Shown in pieces: positions 16,724 through 25,479 of a DNA stretch of 64,000 bases; position 1 is the first letter of the stretch, and the number at the start of each line of letters is the position of its first letter. Location: assembly GCF_001655675.1 (NCBI RefSeq), contig NZ_LYRP01000001.1:186001-250000 (forward strand). Reading direction: 5' to 3'. The notes under the pieces were generated by a model. That model saw only the letters and a list, made by a program, of their open reading frames with translations. It was not told where the DNA came from and searched no databases. Position numbers and translations under genes: made by a program. The DNA is from Mangrovibacter phragmitis (GTDB lineage Bacteria > Pseudomonadota > Gammaproteobacteria > Enterobacterales > Enterobacteriaceae).

Positions 16724-17733
16724 CGGCTTTCCTCCACCAGCCGAACCATTGCCGCTTCAGGCCAGGATAACGCCACAGCCTGTCCTGGCTGGTAAAGCCC
16801 GCAGTCACTGCCCAGTGTATTGGTTTGGCTGACCAGCAAATGCTCACCACTGGCTAATTGCACGTCCAGCCGGGTTGTAGCGCCGAAATACTGAACCTCC
16901 CGCACGGTCCCCTGTGTCTGAAATGCCTCCTGGTGATTTAACTGTATATATTCGGGACGCAGTGCGAAACTTCCTGTTTTACCGGTAATGGTGTTGCAGG
17001 TTTCCCCGCTCAGCACATTCGCTGTGCCAACAAAGCGGGCGACAAACTCAGTGGCTGGCTGGTTATACAACACCCGGGGAGTATCAACCTGTTCAATGCG
17101 GCCATTATTGAATACTGCCACCCGGTCAGACATCGACAGCGCCTCGCTTTGGTCATGGGTGACGAAGACGAAAGTAATGCCCAGGGACCGTTGCAATGTT
17201 TTTAGCTCAAGTTGCATTTGTTCGCGCAATTTTAAATCGAGTGCGCCGAGTGGTTCATCCAGCAGTAACACTCCCGGGCGGTTTACCAGAGCGCGGGCCA
17301 GTGCGACACGCTGACGCTGCCCACCGGAAAGTTGCCAGGGTTTACGCTGGCGCACAAACCCTAAGTCAACCCGCTCCAGGGCTTCCTGAGCCTGGGCCAG
17401 GCGTTGTTTTTTCCCCACACCTTTTACCATCAACCCATATGCCACGTTATCCAGCACACTCATATGGGGAAACAACGCATAATCCTGAAAGACGGTATTT
17501 ACATCTCGCTCATAAGGCGGAATGTTTGTGACATCGCGCCCATGAATTAAGATGTGCCCGGCACTGCTTTGCTCAAAACCCGCAATCAGGCGCAGGCATG
17601 TGGTTTTGCCCGAGCCGGATGGCCCGAGCATGGAGAAGAACTCCCCTTCATTAATTGCGAGTGTCACGCTGTCAACAGCGCGTACCTCGCCAAAATGCCG
17701 GGAGACATTTTCAAACTGTACTGCGTAAGACAT
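16720..17733 (-). CDS. ydcT: ABC transporter ATP-binding protein YdcT
   Basis: A 337-residue ATPase of the PotA/MalK class. Walker A is G-P-S-G-S-G-K-T-T (about residues 38-46), the signature L-S-G-G-Q-R-Q-R-V lies near 135-143, Walker B V-L-L-L-D-E-P near 155-161, followed by the D-loop and the switch His in F-V-T-H-D-Q. A C-terminal TOBE-like domain (about 235-335) is typical of importers for polyamines and sugars. It powers uptake through YdcU/YdcV. The gene sits 13 bases after ydcS. Confidence 0.94.
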   Translation of the reverse strand: MSYAVQFENVSRHFGEVRAVDSVTLAINEGEFFSMLGPSGSGKTTCLRLIAGFEQSSAGHILIHGRDVTNIPPYERDVNTVFQDYALFPHMSVLDNVAYGLMVKGVGKKQRLAQAQEALERVDLGFVRQRKPWQLSGGQRQRVALARALVNRPGVLLLDEPLGALDLKLREQMQLELKTLQRSLGITFVFVTHDQSEALSMSDRVAVFNNGRIEQVDTPRVLYNQPATEFVARFVGTANVLSGETCNTITGKTGSFALRPEYIQLNHQEAFQTQGTVREVQYFGATTRLDVQLASGEHLLVSQTNTLGSDCGLYQPGQAVALSWPEAAMVRLVEESR

Positions 17734-17746
17734 AGCACCCCCGGCA

Positions 17747-18895
17747 TTAACGCCCGCCCATTATCGCAATGTAATCCTGAGTCCAGCGGCTGTAGGAGAC
17801 ATACTTACCACCTTTAGCAACAGGGGTTTTCCAGAATGCGATTTTGGCAAAGCTGCCATAGCCGTTGGTTTCGCACCCTTTGTCGCCCAATAGTGTGCTG
17901 GCTTTGCACCCTGCCGGGACTGCCGGTAATGAACCAAACCAGGCGGCCACATCACCCTGCACTTTTGGCGTCAGCGACCAGTTCATCCACTTGTATGCAC
18001 AGTTAGGGTGTTTTGCATCCGTATGCATCATAGTGGTATCTGCCCAACCGGTAACACCTTCTTTAGGAATGGTGGTGGCAATGGGCTGCCCTTCGCTTTT
18101 TAGTACGTTAGCCTGATAAGGCCAGGAGCCTGAAGCGACCACGCCTTCATTTTTGAAATCGCTCATCTGGACCGTGGCATCATGCCAGTAGCGATGAATC
18201 AGAGCATGCTGGTCACGTAATACTTTCAGTACCGCCTGATACTGCTGTTCGTTAAGTTCATATGGGTCGGTAATCCCCAGTTGAGGTTGCGTCGCTTTAA
18301 CAAACAACGCGGCATCAGCGATATAAATTGGGCCATCATATGCCTGAACACGGCCTGCATTGCTCTTGCCGTCAGGTAGTTGTTGTTTAGTAAAAACAAC
18401 TGACCATGAGTCTGGCGGGGTTGGGAAGGTTTTAGTGTTATACATCAGTAAGTTGGGCCCCCACTGGTACGGTGTGCCATACACTTTGCCAGCCACCGTG
18501 AACCAGGGGGCATCTTTCAGACGTGGGTCAACATTTTTCCAGTTAGGTATTAAAGCGGTGTTAATCGCCTGAACGCGTTTACCCATGATAAGGCGCAGTG
18601 AGGCATCACCTGATGCAGTCACCAGATCATAGCCACCTTTCGCCATCAGACTCACCATTTCATCAGATGTTGCTGCGGTTTTAACATTTACCGCACACCC
18701 GGTTTCTTTCTCAAACTGCGTTACCCAGTCATAGTTCTTATCACTTTGCCCCCGTTCGATATAGCCCGGCCAGGCGATGATATCGAGCCGCCCTTCTCCT
18801 TGCCCGACAGATGTTGGTTCAGCGAAAACTACCGGGCTGGCAGTGATGGAAAAAACACAGAGGGATAACAGGCTGCGTGCAAAACGATGTCTCAT
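17747..18895 (-). CDS. ydcS: Periplasmic substrate-binding protein YdcS
   Basis: A 382-residue secreted binding protein of the PotD/spermidine family, almost collinear with E. coli YdcS (381 residues): G-R-L-D-I-I-A-W-P-G-Y-I-E-R-G-Q near the start of the mature protein and the end R-W-T-Q-D-Y-I-A-I-M-G-G-R. The signal peptide is residues 1-25, with cleavage probably after V-F-A. It captures substrate for YdcTUV; E. coli YdcS has also been reported to make polyhydroxybutyrate. First gene of the transport operon, about 240 bases after ydcR, so it probably has its own promoter in the gap. Confidence 0.94.
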   Translation of the reverse strand: MRHRFARSLLSLCVFSITASPVVFAEPTSVGQGEGRLDIIAWPGYIERGQSDKNYDWVTQFEKETGCAVNVKTAATSDEMVSLMAKGGYDLVTASGDASLRLIMGKRVQAINTALIPNWKNVDPRLKDAPWFTVAGKVYGTPYQWGPNLLMYNTKTFPTPPDSWSVVFTKQQLPDGKSNAGRVQAYDGPIYIADAALFVKATQPQLGITDPYELNEQQYQAVLKVLRDQHALIHRYWHDATVQMSDFKNEGVVASGSWPYQANVLKSEGQPIATTIPKEGVTGWADTTMMHTDAKHPNCAYKWMNWSLTPKVQGDVAAWFGSLPAVPAGCKASTLLGDKGCETNGYGSFAKIAFWKTPVAKGGKYVSYSRWTQDYIAIMGGR

Positions 18896-19137
18896 GAGTA
18901 TGGCTCCTGTCTTATTAAAAATAATCAGGCCAACCCTGGCGTAAAAATATCTCCCGTAAAAACAGTAGACTGTTCAGTCTTTTTTCCGGCACCGGTAACT
19001 AACTATTTCACCAGGCTGTGATTAAACGCGCAGTTTTGCCGGGTGGGTGATGAAGAGTTTCAGAGTAAGAGTGAACTTTTAAAGTGTAGACAGGGAGTTA
19101 GCGGTTGTTCGTGAAAAACAGGTGGTATTGAAATATC

Positions 19138-20556
19138 CTATGAAGCTGCATTGAGCGCCTGTTGCAATAACCGGCCAAGTGTTTGTACTGCCAGAATCTC
19201 CCGTTCCTGCCAGGGAAAAGAGGTATTAACGCGAAAACCATTAAGCCCGGTCTGGCCCACGGTAAACATACTCACGGGAGCGACGCTAATTTGTTCACGA
19301 ATTGCAGCGGTATTCAGTGCCCGGGTATCAATACCTTCAGGTAAAGAGATCCATAAGAAATACCCACCGTCGTGGCGGGTAATCACACAATTTTCTGGTA
19401 AGTGCTGGCGCAGAATTTGCCACGCTTTGTGCTTACGTTCTGCCAGAACCCTCCGTAAACGGCGCAGATGAGTATCATAACTGCGTGTCGTCAGGTAATC
19501 AGCCAGCGCCATTTGCACTGGCGCACTGCCAGACAGCGTGCTCATCAGTTGCAATTGTTGAATACGCCTGGCATGCCTGCCTGCGGCCACCCAGCCTACA
19601 CGGAACCCGGCCACCAGAGATTTGGAGAACGAAGCGCAATGCAGTGTGATACCCCCAGTATCAAAAGCCCGGAACGGGGCTGGGCGTGTGTTTCCCTGGT
19701 AGAGTTCACCATATACATCATCTTCAACTAATGTCACCTGATGCTGTGTCAGCAAATCGACTATCTGCTGTTTACGTTCATCCGCTAATGTGAATCCCAG
19801 TGGGTTTTGGTGATTCCCCATCAACCAACAGGCTTTTACTGGCCAGTTATTCAGGGCCTGCTCCAGCGCAGCAAGATCAATACCGTGATGGGGAGAACTG
19901 GGGATAGCAATCATTTTAAGTTTGAGGCGTTCAATGGCTTGCAGGGCACCATAGAAACAGGGAGTCTCCACCACAACCCAGTCGCCGGGTTCGGTGACTG
20001 CCTGCAAACTCAGGTTCAGAGCTTCCAGTGCCCCGGTCGTAATGACGATTTCGTCCGGAGAAATCGTTAACCCATGTTGGGCGTAACGGCGGGCGATGGC
20101 CTGACGTAATGCACGGTGACCAGGTGGCAGGTTTTCCGTCATACTCACAGCACTGGTGTTACGCGCCACATGTGCAAGGGAGCGGTTAAGTTGAGCGAGC
20201 GGGAATAATTTTGGGTCGGGGAACGCGGAGCCAAAAGGCACCACTCCTGGACGGCTACTGGCCTGCAACACATCAAAAATATAACTGTTGATGTCTACGT
20301 TTTCCTGGTGAACCAGTGATGCTGGCACACCAGGTGGAGTAGCAGACTCAGGGGGTGAGACGTAATAACCTGACTGCGGACGTGCGATGATTAGCCCGCG
20401 GCTTTCCAGCAACTGGTAAGCATGCGTGACAGTCATAAAACTTACGCCACTATGGCCTGTTTGTTCACGTATTGATGGCAGCCGGTCGCCAGGATGCCAG
20501 ACACCCAACTCAATCTGATGAGCAATACGTTCAGCCAGTTGCTGATATTTTTTCAT
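19138..20556 (-). CDS. ydcR: MocR-type regulator YdcR (GntR HTH plus aminotransferase fold)
   Basis: A 472-residue MocR/GabR-type transcription factor. The N-terminal winged helix (about residues 1-70, R-L-P-S-I-R-E-Q, with T-H-A-Y-Q-L-L-E) is joined to a fold-type I PLP domain with the Lys site in S-F-S-K-S-L-V-A-G-F-R-V-G-W. Such proteins sense PLP adducts of amines or amino acids. It lies directly upstream of ydcSTUV-patD on the same strand, as in E. coli, and is expected to control that operon. Its start is 3 bases after the thioesterase stop, so the two are cotranscribed here. Confidence 0.93.
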   Translation of the reverse strand: MKKYQQLAERIAHQIELGVWHPGDRLPSIREQTGHSGVSFMTVTHAYQLLESRGLIIARPQSGYYVSPPESATPPGVPASLVHQENVDINSYIFDVLQASSRPGVVPFGSAFPDPKLFPLAQLNRSLAHVARNTSAVSMTENLPPGHRALRQAIARRYAQHGLTISPDEIVITTGALEALNLSLQAVTEPGDWVVVETPCFYGALQAIERLKLKMIAIPSSPHHGIDLAALEQALNNWPVKACWLMGNHQNPLGFTLADERKQQIVDLLTQHQVTLVEDDVYGELYQGNTRPAPFRAFDTGGITLHCASFSKSLVAGFRVGWVAAGRHARRIQQLQLMSTLSGSAPVQMALADYLTTRSYDTHLRRLRRVLAERKHKAWQILRQHLPENCVITRHDGGYFLWISLPEGIDTRALNTAAIREQISVAPVSMFTVGQTGLNGFRVNTSFPWQEREILAVQTLGRLLQQALNAAS

Positions 20557-20559
20557 AGG

Positions 20560-20973
20560 CTAAGGTGTGTCGTCGAACAACGGTGTTGGTTTGCCGTTGT
20601 CATCGACGGCGACAAAGTTAAACTCGCCATGAATGACTTCTTCCCTGCCATCGGAGTACATCTGCTCAAGGTAGATAGTCACAGTGACTGTGAGGCTGGT
20701 ATTACCCACTCGGGTCACCCGGCCAACCAGTTCGACAATCGACCCCGAGGGGATCGGGTGTTTAAAATTGATCTTCTCGGTTGAGACTGTTACCAGGCGT
20801 TTACGACAAAAACGGGTGGCAGCTATAAATGAAACTTCATCCATCCAGGCCAGAGCAGTGCCACCGAACAGCGTTGAATGGTGGTTGATGGTGGTTGGGA
20901 ACACAACTTTGGCAACACTGGTTTGTGAAAAGCGAATCTTTTCCTCTATCCAGGCCGCATCTTTTTGGTTCAT
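20560..20973 (-). CDS. Acyl-CoA thioesterase, hotdog fold (YciA/ACOT type)
   Basis: A 137-residue single hotdog-domain thioesterase. The motif N-H-H-S-T-L-F-G-G-T-A-L-A-W-M-D-E is the family's active-site helix with the acidic residue at its end. It hydrolyses acyl-CoA to free acid and CoA; chain length cannot be told from sequence. The start at 20973 has AGGAAG seven bases ahead; the longer frame to 21006 is less likely. It is the first gene of a unit with ydcR, an arrangement I do not recall from E. coli. A role beside the polyamine operon is unclear. Confidence 0.85.
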   Translation of the reverse strand: MNQKDAAWIEEKIRFSQTSVAKVVFPTTINHHSTLFGGTALAWMDEVSFIAATRFCRKRLVTVSTEKINFKHPIPSGSIVELVGRVTRVGNTSLTVTVTIYLEQMYSDGREEVIHGEFNFVAVDDNGKPTPLFDDTP

Positions 20974-21279
20974 CACGAGACTTCCTGTTAACAAAAAATC
21001 ACCCACCTGATGAATCTTTCCTGATTGAAAATAGTACAGATAGCGTGCGCGCTGGTGTCAGGCGCACAATGTATACAACAGCAGGCAGGTTCAGTGAAAC
21101 GCTATAGTAACACTTTTTTAACCACCAGGAGCCTCCGCAACGGGTTATATATAACAATTTCCTGTTTCTGGCATTTTTTGTAAAACTGTTATAGGAAAAT
21201 ACCCACTAACTGTGGCTGCCCAGCAATATCATGGCTACTTAAGATAATGCCACCACTCGGTAATTATGAGGTTTGTATC
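20974..21279. other. Intergenic region between thioesterase and cioA (306 bases)
   Basis: Holds the divergent promoters of the thioesterase-ydcR unit and cioAB. The only clear structure is the 12-base palindrome GTTATATATAAC at 21144-21155. GAGG at 21269-21272 is the cioA ribosome site. No open frame or RNA gene is convincing. Confidence 0.5.
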
Positions 21280-22662
21280 GTGGCGTTTGATGCCTTTCAT
21301 CTGGCGAGGATCCAGTTCGCCTTTACGGTCTCGTTCCATATTATTTTCCCGGCCATCACCATTGGTCTTGCCAGCTACCTGGCGGTGCTTGAAGGGTTAT
21401 GGCTGAAAACTCAGCGCCTTCATTACCGCACGCTGTACCATTTCTGGAGTAAAATTTTCGCGGTTAACTTTGGTATGGGTGTTGTATCCGGGCTGGTAAT
21501 GGCATACCAGTTTGGCACTAACTGGAAAATTTTCTCTCAGTTTGCCGGAAGTATTACTGGCCCCTTGCTGACCTATGAAGTGCTAACCGCTTTTTTCCTT
21601 GAAGCCGGTTTTCTTGGTGTGATGTTATTTGGCTGGAATAAAGTAGGCCCACGGTTGCATTTCTTCGCAACCTGTATGGTTGCATTGGGCACATTGATTT
21701 CCACTTTTTGGATCCTGGCTTCCAACAGTTGGATGCAAACCCCGCAGGGTTATCGCATCGAACAAGGCCATGTTGTGCCTGTTGACTGGTTTGCGGTTAT
21801 TTTCAATCCGTCATTCCCTTACCGCCTGATGCATATGACTGTTGCTGCGTTTGTCAGTACCGCGCTCTTTGTGGGTGCAACGGCCGCCTGGCACCTGTTA
21901 CGTGGGCGCAAAGATGCAACCGTACGCACCATGTTTTCCATGGCAATGTGGATGTTGCTTGTCTCCGCGCCACTACAGGCGTTTTTGGGCGATATGCATG
22001 GGCTGAATACACTGAAATACCAACCCGCCAAAATCGCCGCCATTGAAGGGCACTGGAAAAACATCCCAGGTGAACCGACTCCACTGTTACTGTTTGGCCT
22101 GCCCGATATGCAACGGGAAACAACGCGTTACGCTGTGGGAATTCCGGCATTAGGCAGCCTGATCCTGACACACTCGTTGACCAAACAAGTACCCGCACTA
22201 AGTGAGTTTCCTGCTGTTGACCGCCCCTGGTCCCCTCTGGTTTTCTGGTCATTTCGTGTCATGGTTGGGCTGGGTATCTTAATGATACTGCTCAGTGTTT
22301 GGGCCTTAGTGAACCGCAGAAATAACCGGTTGTTCGCTAATACCTGGTTGCTGCGTTTTGCCGTTGTTATGGGGCCTTCAGGGCTGATAGCGCTTCTGGC
22401 CGGGTGGGTAACAACTGAAGTGGGTCGCCAACCCTGGGTGGTTTATGGCCTGCTGCGCACTAAAGATGCCGTTTCTGCCCACAGTACCCTGCATATGAGC
22501 CTTAGCCTGTTGACCTTTATTGTCGTTTACTGTGCTGTCTTTGGCGTGGGTTATCACTACATGTTGCGTTTGATGTGTAAGGGGCCTGAACCGGACACTG
22601 GTGTTCAGATGCATGGAACCCCCGCCCGCCCACTTTCAGCCGCAATAAGTGATAAGGAGTAA
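21280..22662 (+). CDS. cioA: Cyanide-insensitive-type bd oxidase subunit I
   Basis: A 460-residue cytochrome bd subunit I (CydA family) with about nine membrane helices. The N-terminal D-A-F-H-L-A-R-I-Q-F-A-F-T region carries the haem-ligand His, and further motifs are K-x-F-A-V-N-F-G-M-G-V-V-S-G and the G-R-Q-P-W-V-V-Y-G segment. The quinol loop is short, as in the CioA type rather than E. coli CydA. It oxidises ubiquinol and reduces oxygen to water with little sensitivity to cyanide. The start is GTG 21280, placed by GAGG eight bases ahead and the family N-terminus; ATG 21247 is an alternative. It sits 5 bases before cioB. Confidence 0.92.
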   Translation: MAFDAFHLARIQFAFTVSFHIIFPAITIGLASYLAVLEGLWLKTQRLHYRTLYHFWSKIFAVNFGMGVVSGLVMAYQFGTNWKIFSQFAGSITGPLLTYEVLTAFFLEAGFLGVMLFGWNKVGPRLHFFATCMVALGTLISTFWILASNSWMQTPQGYRIEQGHVVPVDWFAVIFNPSFPYRLMHMTVAAFVSTALFVGATAAWHLLRGRKDATVRTMFSMAMWMLLVSAPLQAFLGDMHGLNTLKYQPAKIAAIEGHWKNIPGEPTPLLLFGLPDMQRETTRYAVGIPALGSLILTHSLTKQVPALSEFPAVDRPWSPLVFWSFRVMVGLGILMILLSVWALVNRRNNRLFANTWLLRFAVVMGPSGLIALLAGWVTTEVGRQPWVVYGLLRTKDAVSAHSTLHMSLSLLTFIVVYCAVFGVGYHYMLRLMCKGPEPDTGVQMHGTPARPLSAAISDKE

Positions 22663-22667
22663 TCACA

Positions 22668-23660
22668 ATGGATTTATCACTGTTCTGGTTTGCACTGATT
22701 ATTTTTGCCACGCTGATGTACATCATCATGGATGGTTTTGACCTGGGAGTGGGCATGCTGTTTGCCGTTGAGCATACGCGTTCCCGGCGTGATGTGATGG
22801 TCAACACGGTGGCGCCTGTTTGGGATGGCAATGAAACCTGGCTGGTTCTGGGGGGCGCCGCCTTGTTTGGTGCCTTCCCACAGGCTTACGCTGCAATTAC
22901 CGATTACTTGTCGGTACCACTGACACTGATGCTTCTGGGGCTGATTTTCCGCGGCGTGGCCTTTGAGTTCCGGGTCAACGCAACCCAGAGCCACCGTGGG
23001 TTCTGGGATAAAAGTTTTATGTTGGGCTCTTTTGTGGCGACGTTTACTCAAGGGATGGTAGCAGGCGCTCTCGTTCAGGGCTTTTCGGGGAGCAGTACGG
23101 CATTGTTCCCATGGCTAACGCCCTTCACTGTGTTTTGTGGTATTGGCCTGGTTGTTGCCTGGAGTCTGCTTGGCTCTACCTGGCTGGTATTGAAATGTGA
23201 TGGTGAGCTGGCGTTACGTATGCGCCACTTTTCAACAATGCTGCTGGGATTATTTCTGGTCATTCTGCTGGGCGTTAGCGTTTTTTGCCCGCTTACTCAG
23301 CCATTTATTGCCAGGCGCTGGTTTAGCCTGCCGGGTTTCTGGTACCTGCTGCCGGTGCCGTTACTGGTTGGCGTTTGCAGTTTTCAGCTAGCCCGGACTT
23401 TGCAGCAGAACAATACCCACCGGAATCCTTTTGTTATGGCAATTATGCTTGTTTTCCTTGGGTTTGCCGGGCTTGGCGTTAGCCTGTGGCCTTTTCTGTT
23501 ACCACCATCGATGACTTTATGGGACGCGGCAGCACCTGCGGCCAGCCAGCGCTTTATGTTGCCCGGGGCGTTGTTCATTTTGCCTGTTATTCTTGGCTAC
23601 ACCTGGTGGAGTTACCATGTGTTTCGTGGAAAAGTGAATGCTGATGGAGGGTATCACTAA
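22668..23660 (+). CDS. cioB: Cyanide-insensitive-type bd oxidase subunit II
   Basis: A 330-residue CydB-family subunit with eight or nine membrane helices. The family N-terminus F-W-F-A-L-I-I-F-A-T-L-M-Y-I-I-M-D-G-F-D-L-G-V-G and the W-D-G-N-E-T-W-L-V-L-G-G-A-A-L-F-G-A-F-P segment are clear. It pairs with CioA to form the quinol oxidase. The stop codon shares its last A with the ATG of the small gene that follows, so the two are translationally coupled. Confidence 0.93.
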   Translation: MDLSLFWFALIIFATLMYIIMDGFDLGVGMLFAVEHTRSRRDVMVNTVAPVWDGNETWLVLGGAALFGAFPQAYAAITDYLSVPLTLMLLGLIFRGVAFEFRVNATQSHRGFWDKSFMLGSFVATFTQGMVAGALVQGFSGSSTALFPWLTPFTVFCGIGLVVAWSLLGSTWLVLKCDGELALRMRHFSTMLLGLFLVILLGVSVFCPLTQPFIARRWFSLPGFWYLLPVPLLVGVCSFQLARTLQQNNTHRNPFVMAIMLVFLGFAGLGVSLWPFLLPPSMTLWDAAAPAASQRFMLPGALFILPVILGYTWWSYHVFRGKVNADGGYH

Positions 23661-23791
23661 TGAACACGGCTCCGGTATGGCGCAAACTTAGTTGGTTATT
23701 GCTTATTTGGGCTGCCAGTGTTCTGGCGTTGGGAGTTGTCAGTTTCCTGTTTCGGTTGCTGATGCAACTGGCCGGGTTACACTCCCACTAA
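23660..23791 (+). CDS. Small single-helix subunit of the bd oxidase (DUF2474-like)
   Basis: A 43-residue protein beginning in the cioB stop codon (TAATG). It has a positively charged start (W-R-K), one hydrophobic helix at about residues 11-36, and the end H-S-H. Size, position and composition match the DUF2474 small proteins that follow cioAB genes, counterparts of CydX that stabilise the oxidase. GGAGGG is upstream. Function is inferred from position and family resemblance. Confidence 0.8.
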   Translation: MNTAPVWRKLSWLLLIWAASVLALGVVSFLFRLLMQLAGLHSH

Positions 23792-23797
23792 ACCAAA

Positions 23798-23823
23798 CCC
23801 GCCAGGTCTGTCTGCCTGGCGGG
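23798..23823. terminator. Hairpin between the cio operon and rcnA
   Basis: CCCGCCAGG and CCTGGCGGG form a perfect 9-bp stem with an 8-base loop just after the small-subunit gene and before the convergent rcnA end. It lacks a strong T-run; probably a shared transcription stop. Confidence 0.6.
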
Positions 23824-23841
23824 GAACTAAACCTCTTTATG

Positions 23842-24975
23842 TTACCCGGTAATTCCCAGATAACCGTGAATCCCCATATACAGCCCAACAAGTGCAATCA
23901 GTACGCTGGAAAAGTAAGGCGCACGGCGCGCCAGCGTATTGAAACCCTGCCAGCGTTTTGCCACCTGCCGTACACTGATTGCCGCACCAACGCCAACCGT
24001 CACCAGTGTCAGCGCCAGGCCAATACTAAAACAGATAACCAACGTTGCCCCCAATGCCAGTGCTTTCAACTGGATACATATAAGCAGCACAGTAATTGCT
24101 GCAGGGCATGGCAGTAAGCCACCTGTCAGGCCAAACAGCAGAATTTGCCAGTTGGTGACTTCTTTGCCATGAAAGCGGTGGCGAATATCATTAGCATGGG
24201 CAAGTTCATGTGCGTCCTGGTACTCTTTCGAATTCACATCCAGTCCTGCGAGCATCCCATGATCATGCTCATGGCCATCTTCGGTAAAGGCTAACTCATA
24301 CTTATGCGCGTGCCCATTGTGGCCAAGTGACAGTTGCACGGTAAATTCATGGGGTTCCGGTACTGCTACTGTCGATTCAAGATAACTGCCTTTGTTGACA
24401 AAATTAAAAACCTCCACTGCACCGCCGGGTTCGCGCACTGTTTCCAGAGAAACTTGTTCCGCGGGCCATACATGCCCACTCAGCGTGGCTAACCGCCAGT
24501 GCGGTGGCTGTCCTTGTTCAAAAATCGATAACCCAACTTTCCCATGCCCGGTATCTATTTGCTGAATATCGGTGTGGTGATGGTGACTATGTTCGTGGGA
24601 GTGTTCATGAGCCTGAACAGATTCAAGCCAGTTTTTTTCACCTTGCCAGGTTCGCCAAAACATCCACCATGCCGTACCAAGAATGATGGCGGCAGACACT
24701 ATTTGTAACCAGGGTTCGGCCGACTCCGCGGTGAACTTGTTGCTGATGTACATGCCACCAAAGGCAATCAGCCAGACAATTGCTGTATGAGATACAGTTG
24801 CGGCCAGCCCGAGCATGGCCGCCTGGCGTACAGTACCTTTGATGGCAATAATAAATGCCGCCATCATAGTTTTAGAATGACCGGGTTCCAGACCATGGAG
24901 AACGCCGAGTAATATTGCGCTGGGAATAAAAAACCAGGCATTTCCTTGCTGAAGAAGTACTGTGAACTCATTCAT
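23842..24975 (-). CDS. rcnA: Nickel/cobalt efflux protein RcnA
   Basis: A 377-residue inner-membrane exporter of the NicO/RcnA family. The first helices contain G-V-L-H-G-L-E-P-G-H-S-K-T-M-M, a metal-path signature, and a His-rich cytosolic loop (H-E-H-S-H-E-H-S-H-H-H-H, about residues 123-134) continues into a long polar insert with more His. The C-terminal half has G-G-L-L-P-C-P-A-A. It exports Ni(II) and Co(II). It is divergent from rcnR, and two RcnR-type operators lie between them, so metal-responsive control is expected. The insert makes it much longer than E. coli RcnA (274 residues). Confidence 0.93.
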   Translation of the reverse strand: MNEFTVLLQQGNAWFFIPSAILLGVLHGLEPGHSKTMMAAFIIAIKGTVRQAAMLGLAATVSHTAIVWLIAFGGMYISNKFTAESAEPWLQIVSAAIILGTAWWMFWRTWQGEKNWLESVQAHEHSHEHSHHHHTDIQQIDTGHGKVGLSIFEQGQPPHWRLATLSGHVWPAEQVSLETVREPGGAVEVFNFVNKGSYLESTVAVPEPHEFTVQLSLGHNGHAHKYELAFTEDGHEHDHGMLAGLDVNSKEYQDAHELAHANDIRHRFHGKEVTNWQILLFGLTGGLLPCPAAITVLLICIQLKALALGATLVICFSIGLALTLVTVGVGAAISVRQVAKRWQGFNTLARRAPYFSSVLIALVGLYMGIHGYLGITG

Positions 24976-25015
24976 GATAATAATTCTTAGTTAGCTTACG
25001 ATGCTTAGAGGATTG

Positions 25016-25050
25016 TACTCCCCCCCAGTAAAAAATACTACCACCCAGTA
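25016..25050. promoter_or_regulatory. Two RcnR operator-like sites
   Basis: TACT-C7-AGTA (25016-25030) is, on the other strand, TACT-G7-AGTA, an exact fit to the known RcnR recognition pattern TACT-G6-N-AGTA. A second copy TACT-ACCACCC-AGTA (25036-25050) keeps both outer arms with a weaker G tract. They lie 20 bases apart in the rcnA-rcnR gap. Confidence 0.88.
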
Positions 25051-25098
25051 TATTGGTGATGTTATAATGTACTGATATTTTGTTTTCAGGATCACGCT

Positions 25099-25371
25099 AT
25101 GCCACATACCATTCGTGACAGGAAGAAACTCAAAGCCCGTACCAGCAAAATTCAGGGGCAGGTTGTTGCGCTGAATAAAATGCTTGATGAACCCCATGAG
25201 TGTGCTGCTGTGCTACAGCAAATTGCTGCAATACGCGGCGCGGTGAATGGCTTACTGCGTGAGGTTATCAAAGGTCATCTGACTGAGCATATCGTCCACC
25301 AGGGAGAGGAGCTCAAGCGTGAAGAAGATCTTGAAGTTGTACTGAAAGTGCTGGATTCCTACATCAAATAG
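25099..25371 (+). CDS. rcnR: Ni/Co-responsive repressor RcnR
   Basis: A 90-residue all-helical repressor of the CsoR/RcnR family. Metal-site residues are in place: His3 near the N-terminus, Cys at about 35, and His at about 60 and 64. It matches E. coli RcnR in length and sequence (K-K-L-K-A-R-x-S-K-I-Q-G-Q). The apo tetramer represses rcnA and itself; Ni or Co binding releases DNA. AGGATC precedes the start. Two operator-like sites lie in the divergent gap. Confidence 0.94.
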   Translation: MPHTIRDRKKLKARTSKIQGQVVALNKMLDEPHECAAVLQQIAAIRGAVNGLLREVIKGHLTEHIVHQGEELKREEDLEVVLKVLDSYIK

Positions 25372-25441
25372 CCTTTTCCATTCACTAAGTATTTACTGGC
25401 CGCGAACTTGCCGCTGGTTTTTTCTTGTGGCAAAATCAAAA

Positions 25442-25457
25442 CAATCCGTATAGATTG
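25442..25457. promoter_or_regulatory. Candidate operator of the TetR regulator
   Basis: CAATC-CGTATA-GATTG is a 16-base dyad 22 bases ahead of the tetR start, the usual place for an autoregulatory TetR operator. Assignment is by position and symmetry only. Confidence 0.5.
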
Positions 25458-25479
25458 ATTTTTTAATAAAGGACAACCA

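Noticed and set aside
18967-18980. AGACT/AGTCT hairpin followed by T residues upstream of ydcS
   Set aside because: Only a 5-bp stem, and the T-run is on the strand opposite to ydcR and ydcS; too weak to call a terminator or attenuator.
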